NCBI GenBank assembly: GCA_947259865.1
Contig: CAMYNZ010000502.1
Location: 1-5,585 of the forward strand
Direction of reading: 5' to 3'
Length of the DNA stretch: 5,585 nucleotides
Origin: an uncultured Desulfobacterales bacterium
GTDB lineage: Bacteria; Desulfobacterota; Desulfobacteria; Desulfobacterales; G020354645
Shown here: positions 1 through 5,009 of the stretch, one piece after another
Numbering within the stretch: position 1 is the stretch's first letter
How the letters are laid out: every line of letters starts with the position of its first letter
Notes under the pieces: model-generated
The model's database searches: none
Seen by the model: the letters and a program-made list of their open reading frames with translations, nothing else
What the model was told of the DNA's origin: nothing
Translations under genes and position numbers: made by a program

Positions 1-6
1 GGAGAT

Positions 7-65
7 GGTGTCAAATCTTGAATAGTGATTAGCGTTATCTTATTCACTATTCAAGATTTGACACC
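7..65. repeat. Long perfect hairpin, 22-bp arms
   Basis: The left arm (7-28, starting GGTGTCAAATC) and the right arm (44-65, ending GATTTGACACC) are exact reverse complements over 22 bp, separated by a 15-nt AT-rich spacer (29-43). Immediately outside, GGAGAT (1-6) is complementary to ATCTCC (89-94), so the hairpin plus a short tandem repeat lies inside a second, smaller inverted repeat. No T-tract follows either arm, so a classical intrinsic terminator is unlikely. A perfect dyad of this length in non-coding DNA suggests a dispersed palindromic repeat, a MITE-like remnant or the terminal hairpin of a transposable element. It lies at the window edge, so its true extent is unknown. Confidence 0.8.
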
Positions 66-83
66 GAAGCTCCACCGAAGCTC
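62..83. repeat. Tandem 11-bp repeat, two copies
   Basis: The unit CACCGAAGCTC occurs twice head to tail at 62-72 and 73-83 without mismatch. The first copy overlaps the last four bases of the right arm of the hairpin at 7-65, so the duplication seems to have arisen at the edge of that element. No function is evident. Confidence 0.75.
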
Positions 84-94
84 ATACTATCTCC

Positions 95-515
95 AACCTA
101 GTTGCAAAATTAACCTTCCGCGAAAACTTGCGATATCATCAATATCTTACAATGAATTGAGAGCCTGTTAGATTTGGTTGTGACTGTTGTTTGATAACTA
201 AACGATTACATCTTGTCCAATGGGTATTAAAAAAAACCGGGTAGTGGGGGACGCGCGTGGTATATTGACTTTTATATTCAAGTTTAGGTTCTAAATGAGC
301 GCCCCGTGCAATTTAAGCTTATGATTACTATTTTGGATTCACCTTCCTTTTGCCGGCCTATCCTGCTGCCTGATGCAATATCTGCCATTATCCTATTTGT
401 TAAAGAAAAGTTTTATTTTCGTGATGACTCCGTGAATTAAACAGCTTACTTTCTATCCAAAATTTAGTCGACGGCAAACCTTATTTGTGATGACTAAACA
501 ACAACCAACCTAAAG
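95..515. other. AT-rich non-coding stretch
   Basis: No coding region, tRNA-like or riboswitch-like fold was recognised here. The only structure seen is a short direct repeat, GTGATGACT, at 421-429 and 487-495 (66 bp apart), the second copy lying about 45 nt before the start of the small secreted-protein gene. It could be a regulator half-site pair, but a nine-base match in AT-rich DNA is weak evidence. Confidence 0.4.
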
Positions 516-521
516 TATAAT
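491..521 (+). promoter_or_regulatory. Possible promoter of the small secreted-protein gene
   Basis: A consensus TATAAT lies at 516-521. The best upstream partner is TGACTA at 491-496, with a long 19-nt spacer and only a partial match to TTGACA. Transcription from it would start only about 12 nt before the ATG at 541, right at the Shine-Dalgarno, which is unusually short. Treat as a tentative sigma-70-like site. Confidence 0.25.
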
Positions 522-540
522 ATTCACAAAGGGAGGACTC

Positions 541-882
541 ATGAAAAGAAAATCAAAAAATGACCTGAAAGTATCCATGTTAGTATTAATTCCCTTTTTT
601 ACAATGATGCTCTATGGCGGGACCGCACTTGCCGGAGACTACACAATGCAGACAAACCTGAGTGAAGTCGCTGATCAATTGGCCAGATGGTCAAAACAAA
701 GTGGCACTGGAAAATTGACACCGGAAGCTCAGGTAAAATTAAGCAAGCTGCTTCTTGAAACTAGCCGGGTGTTGAAGGAAATGGTAATGAAAAGTGGCGC
801 TGAAATGAAAATGGAGCACCACAATAAAATACAGATGATGAAAAAGGCCTGGGATCCTTTTGATACCTCAGATCGAATGTAG
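541..882 (+). CDS. Small secreted/periplasmic protein of unknown function
   Basis: This is a 113-residue protein that I do not recognise. Residues 1-31 form a typical Sec signal peptide: a lysine-rich start (MKRKSKNDLK), a hydrophobic core at about 11-25, and an Ala-Leu-Ala site at 29-31 followed by Gly-Asp. The mature chain would be about 82 residues, rich in Lys, Met, Glu and Gln, with no cysteine and no haem-binding motif. Residues 37-95 look strongly helical and amphipathic (LSEVADQLARW, then VKLSKLLLETSRVLKEMVMK), so a small helical periplasmic protein is likely. The C-terminal stretch from about 84 to 102 is Met/His/Lys rich (MKMEHHNKIQMMKKAW); metal binding is conceivable but unsupported. 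The start is set by a strong Shine-Dalgarno GGGAGG at 531-536. It stands alone, 426 nt before the next gene, and probably forms its own transcription unit. Confidence 0.72.
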   Translation: MKRKSKNDLKVSMLVLIPFFTMMLYGGTALAGDYTMQTNLSEVADQLARWSKQSGTGKLTPEAQVKLSKLLLETSRVLKEMVMKSGAEMKMEHHNKIQMMKKAWDPFDTSDRM

Positions 883-960
883 AAATTGATGAAAGGTTAA
901 TATCATCGGACGTTTATCTGCGAGAACAGAATAAAAATCAAAGATGCTTGTTTAAGGTCC

Positions 961-987
961 CGTTGAAAACAATCCTCAGTTTTCACG
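961..987. repeat. Short hairpin downstream of the secreted-protein gene
   Basis: CGTTGAAAAC (961-970) pairs with GTTTTCACG (979-987), nine base pairs with one bulged T and an eight-nt loop. It lies about 80 nt past the stop at 882 and has no downstream T-run, so it could contribute to transcript-end processing or simply be chance structure. Confidence 0.35.
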
Positions 988-1031
988 AATACACGCTTTA
1001 AATTTTTATGCGACACAAAGAGTTGCTTATT

Positions 1032-1079
1032 AGCCCCCCTGGCAGGATGCAACTTGCCGATCATCCTCCAGGAGGGGCT
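1032..1079. repeat. GC-rich stem-loop, about 17 bp with two bulges
   Basis: The left arm 1032-1049 (AGCCCCCCTGGCAGGATG) and right arm 1062-1079 (CATCCTCCAGGAGGGGCT) pair along almost their whole length, with one single-base bulge on each arm and a 12-nt loop (CAACTTGCCGAT). Its GC content stands out against the AT-rich surroundings, so selection on a folded RNA or DNA element is plausible. A poly-T tail is missing on both strands, arguing against a Rho-independent terminator. It may be a transcript-end structure for the gene ending at 882, part of an unannotated small RNA, or a palindromic repeat. Confidence 0.6.
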
Positions 1080-1191
1080 GGATCTTTGCATTCTAATGGG
1101 CAGCATTACAGCCGCCTTCTCATTTCTTTCCTTTCCAAGTTTTTTTATCCATCCTGAAAACATGCAATATCCATTCATATTCACAATTAAT

Positions 1192-1221
1192 TTGACTTAT
1201 ATTAATAAAATAATTTATTAA
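1192..1221 (+). promoter_or_regulatory. Promoter-like site with an overlapping AT-rich dyad
   Basis: TTGACT at 1192-1197 and TTATTA near 1215-1220 are spaced 17 nt, matching the layout of a sigma-70 promoter with a good -35 and a weak -10. Overlapping it is a perfect dyad, TTAATAAA (1202-1209) and TTTATTAA (1214-1221), around a four-nt centre. A palindrome covering the spacer and -10 is where a repressor operator would be expected. Transcription from here would leave a leader of about 80 nt before the ATG at 1309. The AT richness makes chance matches easy. Confidence 0.35.
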
Positions 1222-1308
1222 GACGTTCTAAATTTAGGATGTGACAAAGGATTAAAATCTTATATTTATGATTTTCAGGACCAAAGCAACTTGACACCGG
1301 AGGAACCA

Positions 1309-2158
1309 ATGAAACGAAAACCCTTGTTCAGAAGAAAGACGGCCATTTCATATAAGACCGACAAAAAGACGGTCATGCGCGGTTACGATCTCAGCGAGCT
1401 GGCCGAAAAGGGGTATTCATTCTGTGACGCCTTATTTGTCCTATGAGATGGGGGTGTTTTTGGAGCATTCCATGTCGCCGTCCGCCGTCGGCGCGATTGG
1501 TGTGAGCGCCGGCAGACCGAATCTTCCCGTTTGCGTGGCAGCGGCGATCTCGACCTTTGGGGGGGTTCACGGACCCGGTGCCGCCCACGGCTACATGCTC
1601 AACAAATACCTGGAGCGGGCGCAAAAGGAAGGCAAAACCGTTGACGAGATGGCCAAAACGCTGGTTGATGAATATTTCGAAGCCAAAAAGCCGGTGATGG
1701 GCATGGGACAGCCCCAGCACATCGACAGCGATCCCCGGGCGGAACCGATTCACCTTAAGCAGGAAGAACTGGAACTGCAAGGGGTATACCTTGAATTTCA
1801 GCGGGCGGTGGAAAAATATTTTCATGCCCGGCGCAAGGCGGATGGCCGTTCCTATGTGGGTGTGAACGTCGTGGGATCGGGCAATACCGCCCTGATGGAG
1901 ATCGGCTTTTCACCCAATGCGGGCTGGTGCATCGGCAGCGTGACCCGCGGTTTCAGCTGTGCCGCCCATGCGTTGTTTAACATGAAACGGGGTCGTGCCT
2001 GGGGAGCCTCCCGCAATGAACCCATGGTGCAGATGATCGACCTGTCAATGATCAAGTATGTCGGTCCTGAAGACCGGATCGTTCCCAAGCAGGAAGAACG
2101 ACAGGAATACGCCAGGAAACAAAAGGAAGAGGGAGAATACAAGAAATGGGTTATCTAG
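1309..2158 (+). pseudogene. Citrate-synthase-superfamily (citryl-CoA-lyase-like) gene, frameshifted by a ~47-nt deletion
   Basis: Translation starts well at ATG 1309, with GGAGG at 1299-1303 and a 5-nt gap. It runs 45 codons (RGYDLSELAEKGYSFCDALFVL) into TGA 1444-1446. The rest of the protein continues in the +2-register frame from about 1439 (SYEMGVFLEHSM) to TAG 2156-2158. Aligning to the neighbour paralogue (RGYD...DVLFV, then 15 residues including RIPTIEEEKML, then NY) shows that 15 residues are missing; losing 47 nt explains both the gap and the frame change, with a TC microhomology at the junction. Restored length would be about 298 residues. Family motifs: GGVHGPG with the His codon at 1568-1570, matching the first catalytic His of citrate synthases; GMGQPQH..SDPRA (1700-1738), where the usual GHP/GHR His is Gln; and VNVVGSG, where the usual NVD Asp is Val. 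A GTG at 1424 or ATG at 1448 could give a truncated product. The 3' part has no other lesion, so the break is recent or a sequence error. Confidence 0.8.
2129..2158 (+). promoter_or_regulatory. Coupled start: internal Shine-Dalgarno and 13-nt gene overlap
   Basis: GAGGGAG at 2129-2135 lies inside the 3' end of the upstream citrate-synthase-like gene, 10 nt before the ATG at 2146, and that ATG precedes the upstream stop at 2156-2158. The genes therefore overlap by 13 nt, an arrangement typical of translational coupling and of subunits made together. Confidence 0.6.
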
Positions 2159-3144
2159 ATAAAGAAAAGACAGATGCGTTGAATAAAATTAAACGGGAAC
2201 GCAAAATCGGGAATTTAGGCAGCCCTAAAAATCCCTTTGACTATTATGCCAGAGAATATGGCACCGTCCCTCTGGACACAGAGAGAGCACCATTTCAGTG
2301 GGCATCAGAGGTTGCTTACAAAAATGTGCACCGTATTGTTGCCCGGGGATATGATACTACAGAGCTGATGGAGGAGGGCTACGGGGTTATTGATGTACTT
2401 TTTGTCGATTATCAGGCCCGGATACCGACCATCGAAGAAGAAAAAATGCTCAATTACGTCATGATTATGGCCCTGGAAGATGGACTGTCCATGCCTGCAG
2501 CCATGTCCAGGATTGTGGCCACTTCCAAGACTTTTTTGACCCAGGCATGCGGTGCCGCCATTATGGCCTTCGGTCACGCTTACGGCGCCTACTCAGCCTT
2601 CGGCAACCGGCTTGAAGATTATTTGAAAAAGGCCCGTGACGAGGGCAAATCCATGCCGGAAATTGCCGAGCTGTTGGTCGCTGAAAATTTAAATGATGCG
2701 GCCCTGGGTGTCTCCAATTTAATGCTCGATGACCCGGCAGCCCAACGCATGTTTGCACGGGCGGATAAACTTGGGGTGGCCGGTCAATATATAGACTTCA
2801 CCAAAGAGATCGTTAAAGCCGCCAAAAAAACAAGTGATCAACCCGTTAATCTGGACATGCTCGGGGCCACCGGGGCTACGATGATGGATCTGGGATTTAC
2901 CCCTGAGGCCACCTGGGCGATTCTGGCGGTCACCCGGTCTTATGCAGCCGGAGCGCATTATATAGAAGAAATTGAAAGGGGAGAGTACCGGCGGCTGGGA
3001 CAGGAATTAACACCCAAAGATGATTACGACGGTCCCGAAGACCGGCCGGTACCGCCGCTGGCGGATCGGGAGCAGATTGCCATAGTCGAGGAAATTGAAG
3101 ACCCCAGTCAGAAGTCGGGGATCAAGAAAGTGGGAAAACTTTAA
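2146..3144 (+). CDS. Divergent citrate-synthase-superfamily protein (citryl-CoA-lyase-like), second paralogue
   Basis: This intact 332-residue protein belongs to the citrate synthase superfamily, closest in style to small citryl-CoA-lyase-like proteins. An N-terminal extension (about 1-55) precedes the core: RGYDTTELMEEGYG (67-80), the RIPTIEEEKML helix region (92-102), FGHAYGAY (142-149) with His144 at the position of the first catalytic His, DDPAAQRMFARADKLG (195-210), VNLDMLGATGA (234-244) with Asp237 at the position of the catalytic Asp, and Arg264. The second canonical His motif (GHR/GHP) is absent, replaced by VSNLML around 189-194, and DPRA has become DPAA, so it is unlikely to be an ordinary citrate synthase. 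The C-terminus is long and acidic, ending in basic residues. A shared GPEDR motif (296-300) also ends the upstream paralogue, evidence for duplication. It overlaps that gene by 13 nt and probably forms a complex with its product. The true substrate is unknown. Confidence 0.8.
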   Translation: MGYLDKEKTDALNKIKRERKIGNLGSPKNPFDYYAREYGTVPLDTERAPFQWASEVAYKNVHRIVARGYDTTELMEEGYGVIDVLFVDYQARIPTIEEEKMLNYVMIMALEDGLSMPAAMSRIVATSKTFLTQACGAAIMAFGHAYGAYSAFGNRLEDYLKKARDEGKSMPEIAELLVAENLNDAALGVSNLMLDDPAAQRMFARADKLGVAGQYIDFTKEIVKAAKKTSDQPVNLDMLGATGATMMDLGFTPEATWAILAVTRSYAAGAHYIEEIERGEYRRLGQELTPKDDYDGPEDRPVPPLADREQIAIVEEIEDPSQKSGIKKVGKL

Positions 3145-3271
3145 TGACGGTTCCGCAAAACGTCCAACTTCTGCGTTGCGCTGCCTTTTGCTATCACTGC
3201 GACGTACGATAAGTACGCCTCGTGATACAAAATTTGCGCGCCTTGAATTTGAACGTTTTTCGAAACCGTCA
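3145..3271. repeat. 127-nt imperfect palindromic intergenic element
   Basis: The element starts with TGACGGTT on the base after the TAA at 3142-3144 and ends with AACCGTCA at 3271. The two halves are reverse complements with few changes: the outer 27 nt match at 23 positions, and inner blocks TATCAC/GTGATA (3192-3197, 3222-3227) and CGTAC/GTACG (3203-3207, 3213-3217) close on the five-nt loop GATAA. The whole forms one long cruciform or RNA hairpin. I recall similar palindromes with AACCGTCA ends from Desulfobacterales genomes, but this is memory and not a search. It codes for nothing, so a non-autonomous mobile repeat (MITE or REP-like) is likely. In RNA it could end or stabilise the upstream transcript. 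Confidence 0.8.
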
Positions 3272-3398
3272 GAACCATCCATTATCCTGGATCTATCATA
3301 AAGGTGGAAAGTTGGCCCGCTGAGGGTGGTATGCTGGGATCAAATATTTAAAGACCCCCGACATGAGCAATTTAGTACATTTAATGAGAGGTGACGAT
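3272..3398. other. Leader before the aminotransferase
   Basis: This 127-nt stretch between the palindromic element and the aminotransferase start contains no recognised promoter, terminator or riboswitch. An in-frame ATG at 3363 has no Shine-Dalgarno. AGAGG at 3387-3391 lies seven nt before the preferred ATG at 3399 and decides the start. Confidence 0.4.
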
Positions 3399-4532
3399 AT
3401 GGAGGTCGTAAAACCCGTTAAACGCAATGTGCTGTTGAACCCCGGTCCGGCGACAACCACGGATTCCGTCAAGTACGCCCAGGTGGTGCCGGATATTTGC
3501 CCCAGAGAGCAGGAGTTTGTCGAAATCATGACCGGGGTCCGAAAAGACCTGGTCGAGATCGTCCACGGGGATCCGCAAAAATACACGGCGGTCATATTTA
3601 CCGGTTCCGGTACCATCATTCAGGATGTTTGCATCAACTCGCTTGTCCCTGAAAATAAAAAACTGTGCGTGGTGAACAACGGTGCCTATTCGGCCAGAAT
3701 GGTCGAAATTGCCGAATATTATCATATCCCCTGTGTCAATCTCGAATTCCCAACCACCGGTCTTCCGGATCTTACGGTTGTCGAAAATACTCTGGCGCAA
3801 GATAAAGACATCGCCGTTGTCGCCACGGTCCACCATGAAACCGGCACCGGGGTTTTGAATCCGGTGAAGGAGATCGGAAAAATAGCCCACGACAACGGAT
3901 GTGTTTTTGTTGTCGATACTATTTCGACTTACGCCTTGCGACCGATTCGGATTGAAGAAGAGAATATCGACTTTTTGATGTCTTCGGCTCAAAAGGGGCT
4001 TGCCGCAATAACCGGTGCTTCCTGGACGGTCGGGAAAATCGACGAGATCGAAAAATCAAAAGATTATCCCAAGCGATCCTATTATTGTAATCTTTACATG
4101 CAATATGATTTCTTTGAAAGGGTGGGGGAGATGCATTTTACTCCACCGGTTCAGACGATCTATGCCCTGAGACAGGCCATCAAGGAATACCGGGAAGAAG
4201 GTGAACAGCCCCGTTGGGAGCGCATTACCGGATGCTGGGAGGCCATTCATAAGGGCCTGGTTGAAATCGGGCTGGAGTCCGTGATCGACAAGGATATTCA
4301 GGGTCACCTTGTGGTCACGGTCAAGGCCCCGGCGGATGATAAATTCGATTTTTTCAAACTGCATGATTACTGCTTTGCGCGGGGCTTCACCATTTATCCG
4401 GGAAAAATGTTTGGATTGAAGACATTCAGGTTATGTAACCTGGGTATCATCACCGACAAGGATATTGATGATTTCTTTGTGGTGGCCAGGGAGGCGTTTC
4501 AGGAGATGGGATACACCGTTCCAATCAAATGA
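3399..4532 (+). CDS. PLP-dependent class V aminotransferase, PhnW type (2-aminoethylphosphonate:pyruvate aminotransferase-like)
   Basis: This enzyme should move an amino group from a primary amine to a 2-oxo acid, typically pyruvate, leaving an aldehyde in the cytoplasm. From ATG 3399 it is 377 residues, close to the usual 360-370 of PhnW. Motifs numbered from that start: LLNPGPATTT (12-21), TGSGT (68-72) at the phosphate-binding turn, NNGAYSARM (93-101), VHHETGTGVLNP (144-155), VVDTIS (171-176) with Asp173 expected to hold the PLP ring nitrogen, SSAQKG (195-200) with Lys199 the PLP Schiff-base lysine, FTPPVQTIYALRQA (247-260), and IYPGK..GLKTFRLCNLG (332-349) with Arg344. All key residues are present, so it should be active. 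An in-frame ATG at 3363 would add 12 residues but has no ribosome-binding site. The family is clear, the substrate is not: 2-aminoethylphosphonate, taurine or another omega-amine are options. The acylating dehydrogenase downstream is not the usual partner of PhnW. Confidence 0.9.
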   Translation: MEVVKPVKRNVLLNPGPATTTDSVKYAQVVPDICPREQEFVEIMTGVRKDLVEIVHGDPQKYTAVIFTGSGTIIQDVCINSLVPENKKLCVVNNGAYSARMVEIAEYYHIPCVNLEFPTTGLPDLTVVENTLAQDKDIAVVATVHHETGTGVLNPVKEIGKIAHDNGCVFVVDTISTYALRPIRIEEENIDFLMSSAQKGLAAITGASWTVGKIDEIEKSKDYPKRSYYCNLYMQYDFFERVGEMHFTPPVQTIYALRQAIKEYREEGEQPRWERITGCWEAIHKGLVEIGLESVIDKDIQGHLVVTVKAPADDKFDFFKLHDYCFARGFTIYPGKMFGLKTFRLCNLGIITDKDIDDFFVVAREAFQEMGYTVPIK

Positions 4533-4540
4533 AACCAATA

Positions 4541-4593
4541 TATAATAAGAAAACGATTATTCAGTTTAGAAAAGAATTCTTCGTATTATTATA
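4541..4593. repeat. AT-rich inverted repeat after the aminotransferase
   Basis: TATAATAA (4541-4548) followed by ACGA (4553-4556) is complementary to TCGT (4581-4584) and TTATTATA (4586-4593), with a short bulge. The palindrome AAGAATTCTT (4572-4581) lies between the arms. It starts nine nt after the stop codon and may act in transcript-end folding, but has no G/C clamp or T-tract of a standard terminator. Confidence 0.4.
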
Positions 4594-4599
4594 AGAAAA

Positions 4600-4746
4600 T
4601 CCGAAATCCGAAGCACGAAATTCGAAACAAACCCTAAATTCGAATGTCTCAATGTTCGAAAAACATAAAACGCAAAGAATATTTTATAAAGGGACTCAAA
4701 AGCCAAGTCCTTATATTTGGATTTTTGTCATTCGAATTTGTTTCGG
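4600..4746. repeat. Probable dispersed intergenic repeat with inverted ends
   Basis: The left side carries short tandem motifs (AATCCG twice at 4599-4610, then CACGAAATTCGAAACAAA), and the right side the complement: ATTCGAAT (4730-4737) and TTTGTTTCG (4737-4745), matching ATTCGAAT (4638-4645) and CGAAACAAA (4623-4631). A small stem GGACT/AGTCC (4692-4696, 4706-4710) lies inside. The CGAAATCCGAA-type sequence resembles repeats I have seen between genes of uncultured and deltaproteobacterial genomes, but no database check was possible. No coding potential. Confidence 0.5.
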
Positions 4747-4750
4747 CCTG

Positions 4751-4848
4751 CCCTGGCGCGACTGTAAATAACTGGTATTGATAAATGGGAAATTGTAGAC
4801 GTATCATTCTTATAAAATAATTAATTGTAATCCAGGTCTGGGCCAGGG
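4751..4848. repeat. Spaced inverted repeat CCCTGGC/GCCAGGG
   Basis: CCCTGGC at 4751-4757 is the exact complement of GCCAGGG at 4842-4848, enclosing 84 nt of AT-rich DNA. These GC-rich arms stand out from their surroundings and may delimit a repeat unit or a small inserted element. Seven bases is short, so the pairing could be accidental. Confidence 0.3.
4778..4807 (+). promoter_or_regulatory. Possible promoter for the aldehyde dehydrogenase gene
   Basis: TTGATA (4778-4783) and TATCAT (4802-4807) each match the sigma-70 consensus at five of six positions with an 18-nt spacer. It would give the dehydrogenase its own transcript with a leader of about 195 nt containing the repeats at 4852-4937. 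The sequence is AT-rich, so this is only a candidate. Confidence 0.3.
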
Positions 4849-4851
4849 TTG

Positions 4852-4937
4852 AGGAATTCTACTTTTTAATAGTAAAAGAATGAGCGCAGCGATTCCTGAA
4901 CTTTAGGCACTTTAGGCATTTTAGATCATTTTAGGCA
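4852..4937. repeat. Inverted AGGAAT/ATTCCT followed by three TTTAGGCA repeats
   Basis: AGGAAT at 4852-4857 and ATTCCT at 4892-4897 form a spaced dyad. Right after it TTTAGGCA occurs at 4902-4909, 4911-4918 and 4930-4937, the first two nine bases apart and the third offset by TTTTAGATCA. The array ends about 70 nt before the dehydrogenase start. It may be the end of a dispersed repeat or a set of protein-binding sites; spacing of the first two is close to one helical turn. Confidence 0.5.
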
Positions 4938-5009
4938 TTTGTAACATATGGTATTAATAAGAGGATAACCTAATAATAATTTTCTAAAGATAGGGAGGAC
5001 AATAAGATC

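Larger units (their letters stand above)
883..1191. other. Non-coding spacer with two hairpins
   Basis: Between the secreted-protein gene and the promoter-like region before the citrate-synthase-like pair I see no credible gene. A minus-strand open frame (903-1184) has no ribosome-binding site and a composition unlike a real protein. The two stem-loops at 961-987 and 1032-1079 are the only structure noted. Confidence 0.45.

Noticed and set aside
1..94. CRISPR array or intrinsic terminator
   Set aside because: There is only one palindrome and a two-copy tandem 11-mer with no spacers, and no T-tract follows the hairpin.
903..1184. Minus-strand 93-codon open frame in the spacer
   Set aside because: No Shine-Dalgarno, no domain, and it covers two hairpins, one of them GC-rich; judged non-coding.
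883..1308. Riboswitch or tRNA in the spacer
   Set aside because: No cloverleaf, T-loop motif or known aptamer core could be identified by eye.
1391..1825. Minus-strand 144-codon open frame
   Set aside because: It is a shadow of the citrate-synthase-like gene; the plus strand shows conserved motifs.
1424..2158. Treating GTG 1424 as the native start of a normal 244-residue gene
   Set aside because: The upstream frame from 1309 carries a family-like N-terminus with a much better ribosome-binding site, and 15 conserved residues are missing at the frame junction, so a deletion explains the data better.
3381..3992. Minus-strand 203-codon open frame
   Set aside because: It lies antisense to the aminotransferase with all its PLP motifs; the reverse product has no recognisable domain.
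3399..4532. Calling this gene a serine:glyoxylate or alanine:glyoxylate aminotransferase
   Set aside because: The FTPPVQT..A.RQA and IYPGK...TFR.CN.G blocks fit the PhnW branch of class V better, although the substrate remains open.
4902..4937. CRISPR-like or iteron origin
   Set aside because: Three eight-base copies with irregular spacing and no replication gene nearby are not enough.
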